Of a DNA stretch of 64,000 nucleotides, positions 63,928 to 64,000 are shown one piece after another. The DNA lies in contig CANLWG010000004.1 in assembly GCA_947494715.1 (NCBI GenBank), forward strand, positions 186,001 to 250,000, in the 5' to 3' direction. A program made the translations under genes and the position numbers. This stretch comes from an uncultured Flavobacteriaceae bacterium. GTDB lineage: Bacteria; Bacteroidota; Bacteroidia; Flavobacteriales; Flavobacteriaceae. Below the pieces are notes generated by a model. That model ran no database searches. It was not told the DNA's origin and was given only the letters and a program-made list of their open reading frames with translations. Positions within the stretch are counted from its first letter, which is position 1, and each line of letters begins with the position of its first letter.

Positions 63928-64000
63928 ATGTCTAAAATCAAAGAATACCAACTGTTCATTGATGGAAAATGGATTCCTTCGGCTTCCGGTGAAACCATTG
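63928..64000 (+). CDS. Aldehyde dehydrogenase, 3'-truncated by window edge
   Basis: Only the first 24 codons are inside the window. They read as the typical ALDH opening KEYQLFIDGKWIPSASGETI, which gives a good family call despite the short length. It lies 64 bp after the KduD-like gene. In the L-anhydrogalactose route an aldehyde dehydrogenase oxidises 3,6-anhydro-L-galactose to its acid. The active site cannot be checked. Confidence 0.65.
   Translation, partial: MSKIKEYQLFIDGKWIPSASGETI

Noticed and set aside
1-64000. Insertion sequences, integrases, tRNA, rRNA or CRISPR arrays
   Set aside because: None could be recognised; no transposase-like frames or regularly spaced repeats were seen.

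Overview
This window reads as a red-algal galactan utilisation locus from a marine Flavobacteriaceae bacterium (Zobellia/Maribacter-like; the genus is an inference). The evidence is an AT-rich, gene-dense sequence, a SusC/SusD pair, many lipoprotein signals, six formylglycine-type sulfatases, a GH16 endo-galactanase, two GH117 and one GH127 anhydro-galactosidase-type enzymes, three GH29 enzymes, two AraC regulators and a TPR-HTH regulator. I see no rRNA, tRNA, CRISPR or insertion sequence.

Layout. 1-8604 (+): a 5'-truncated DUF1553 protein, a Tat-exported DUF1501 protein, a Tat-exported NHL beta-propeller, sulfatase A, GH117-1 and sulfatase B. 8646-23067 (-): an AraC regulator (AraC-1) followed by GH29-B, a zinc dehydrogenase, an altronate dehydratase-like and a tagaturonate reductase-like enzyme, GH29-A, a lactonase, an L-fucose/L-galactose dehydrogenase-like SDR, a FucP permease, sulfatase C and GH28. 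23423-26297 (+): a class III-like alcohol dehydrogenase, an EstD-like esterase and a PhyH dioxygenase. 26311-28728 (-): GH29-C and GH16. 29047-33226 (+): overlapping cycloisomerase, aldehyde dehydrogenase, KDGal kinase and KDPGal aldolase, which match the Dau pathway for 3,6-anhydro-D-galactose. 33393-43311 (+): FAD oxidoreductase, a protein with an FMN-domain-like motif, sulfatase D, GH127, a sugar porter and sulfatase E. 43463-47524 (+): AraC-2, sulfatase F and a GntP permease. 48135-52798 (+): SusC/SusD, ended by a strong terminator. 53098-60458: a heme c/VCBS lipoprotein, a reverse-strand degenerate GT51-like protein, a large VCBS/ASPIC lipoprotein and a TPR-HTH regulator. 60669-64000 (+): GH117-2, a zinc dehydrogenase, an SDR and the start of an aldehyde dehydrogenase, which resemble part of the 3,6-anhydro-L-galactose pathway.

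How the parts fit together (inference). GH16 cuts the chain, SusCD imports oligosaccharides, and sulfatases plus GH127, GH117 and GH29 strip the ends. Three separate cytosolic routes then appear to handle D-anhydrogalactose (29-33 kb), L-galactose (12-20 kb, by L-galactonate, tagaturonate and altronate to KDG) and L-anhydrogalactose (61-64 kb). Finding D-series (carrageenan-type) and L-series (agar/porphyran-type) routes side by side suggests a hybrid galactan substrate, or fused loci. The most novel-looking part is the dehydrogenase-esterase-PhyH operon at 23.4-26.3 kb. It could be a P450-independent oxidative O-demethylation and formaldehyde-handling module for methylated galactans. The FAD oxidoreductase and its overlapping partner (33.4-36.3 kb) are a second candidate for new redox chemistry.

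Limits: all family calls are by eye, and sulfatase subfamilies and exact sugar specificities are not settled by the sequence.
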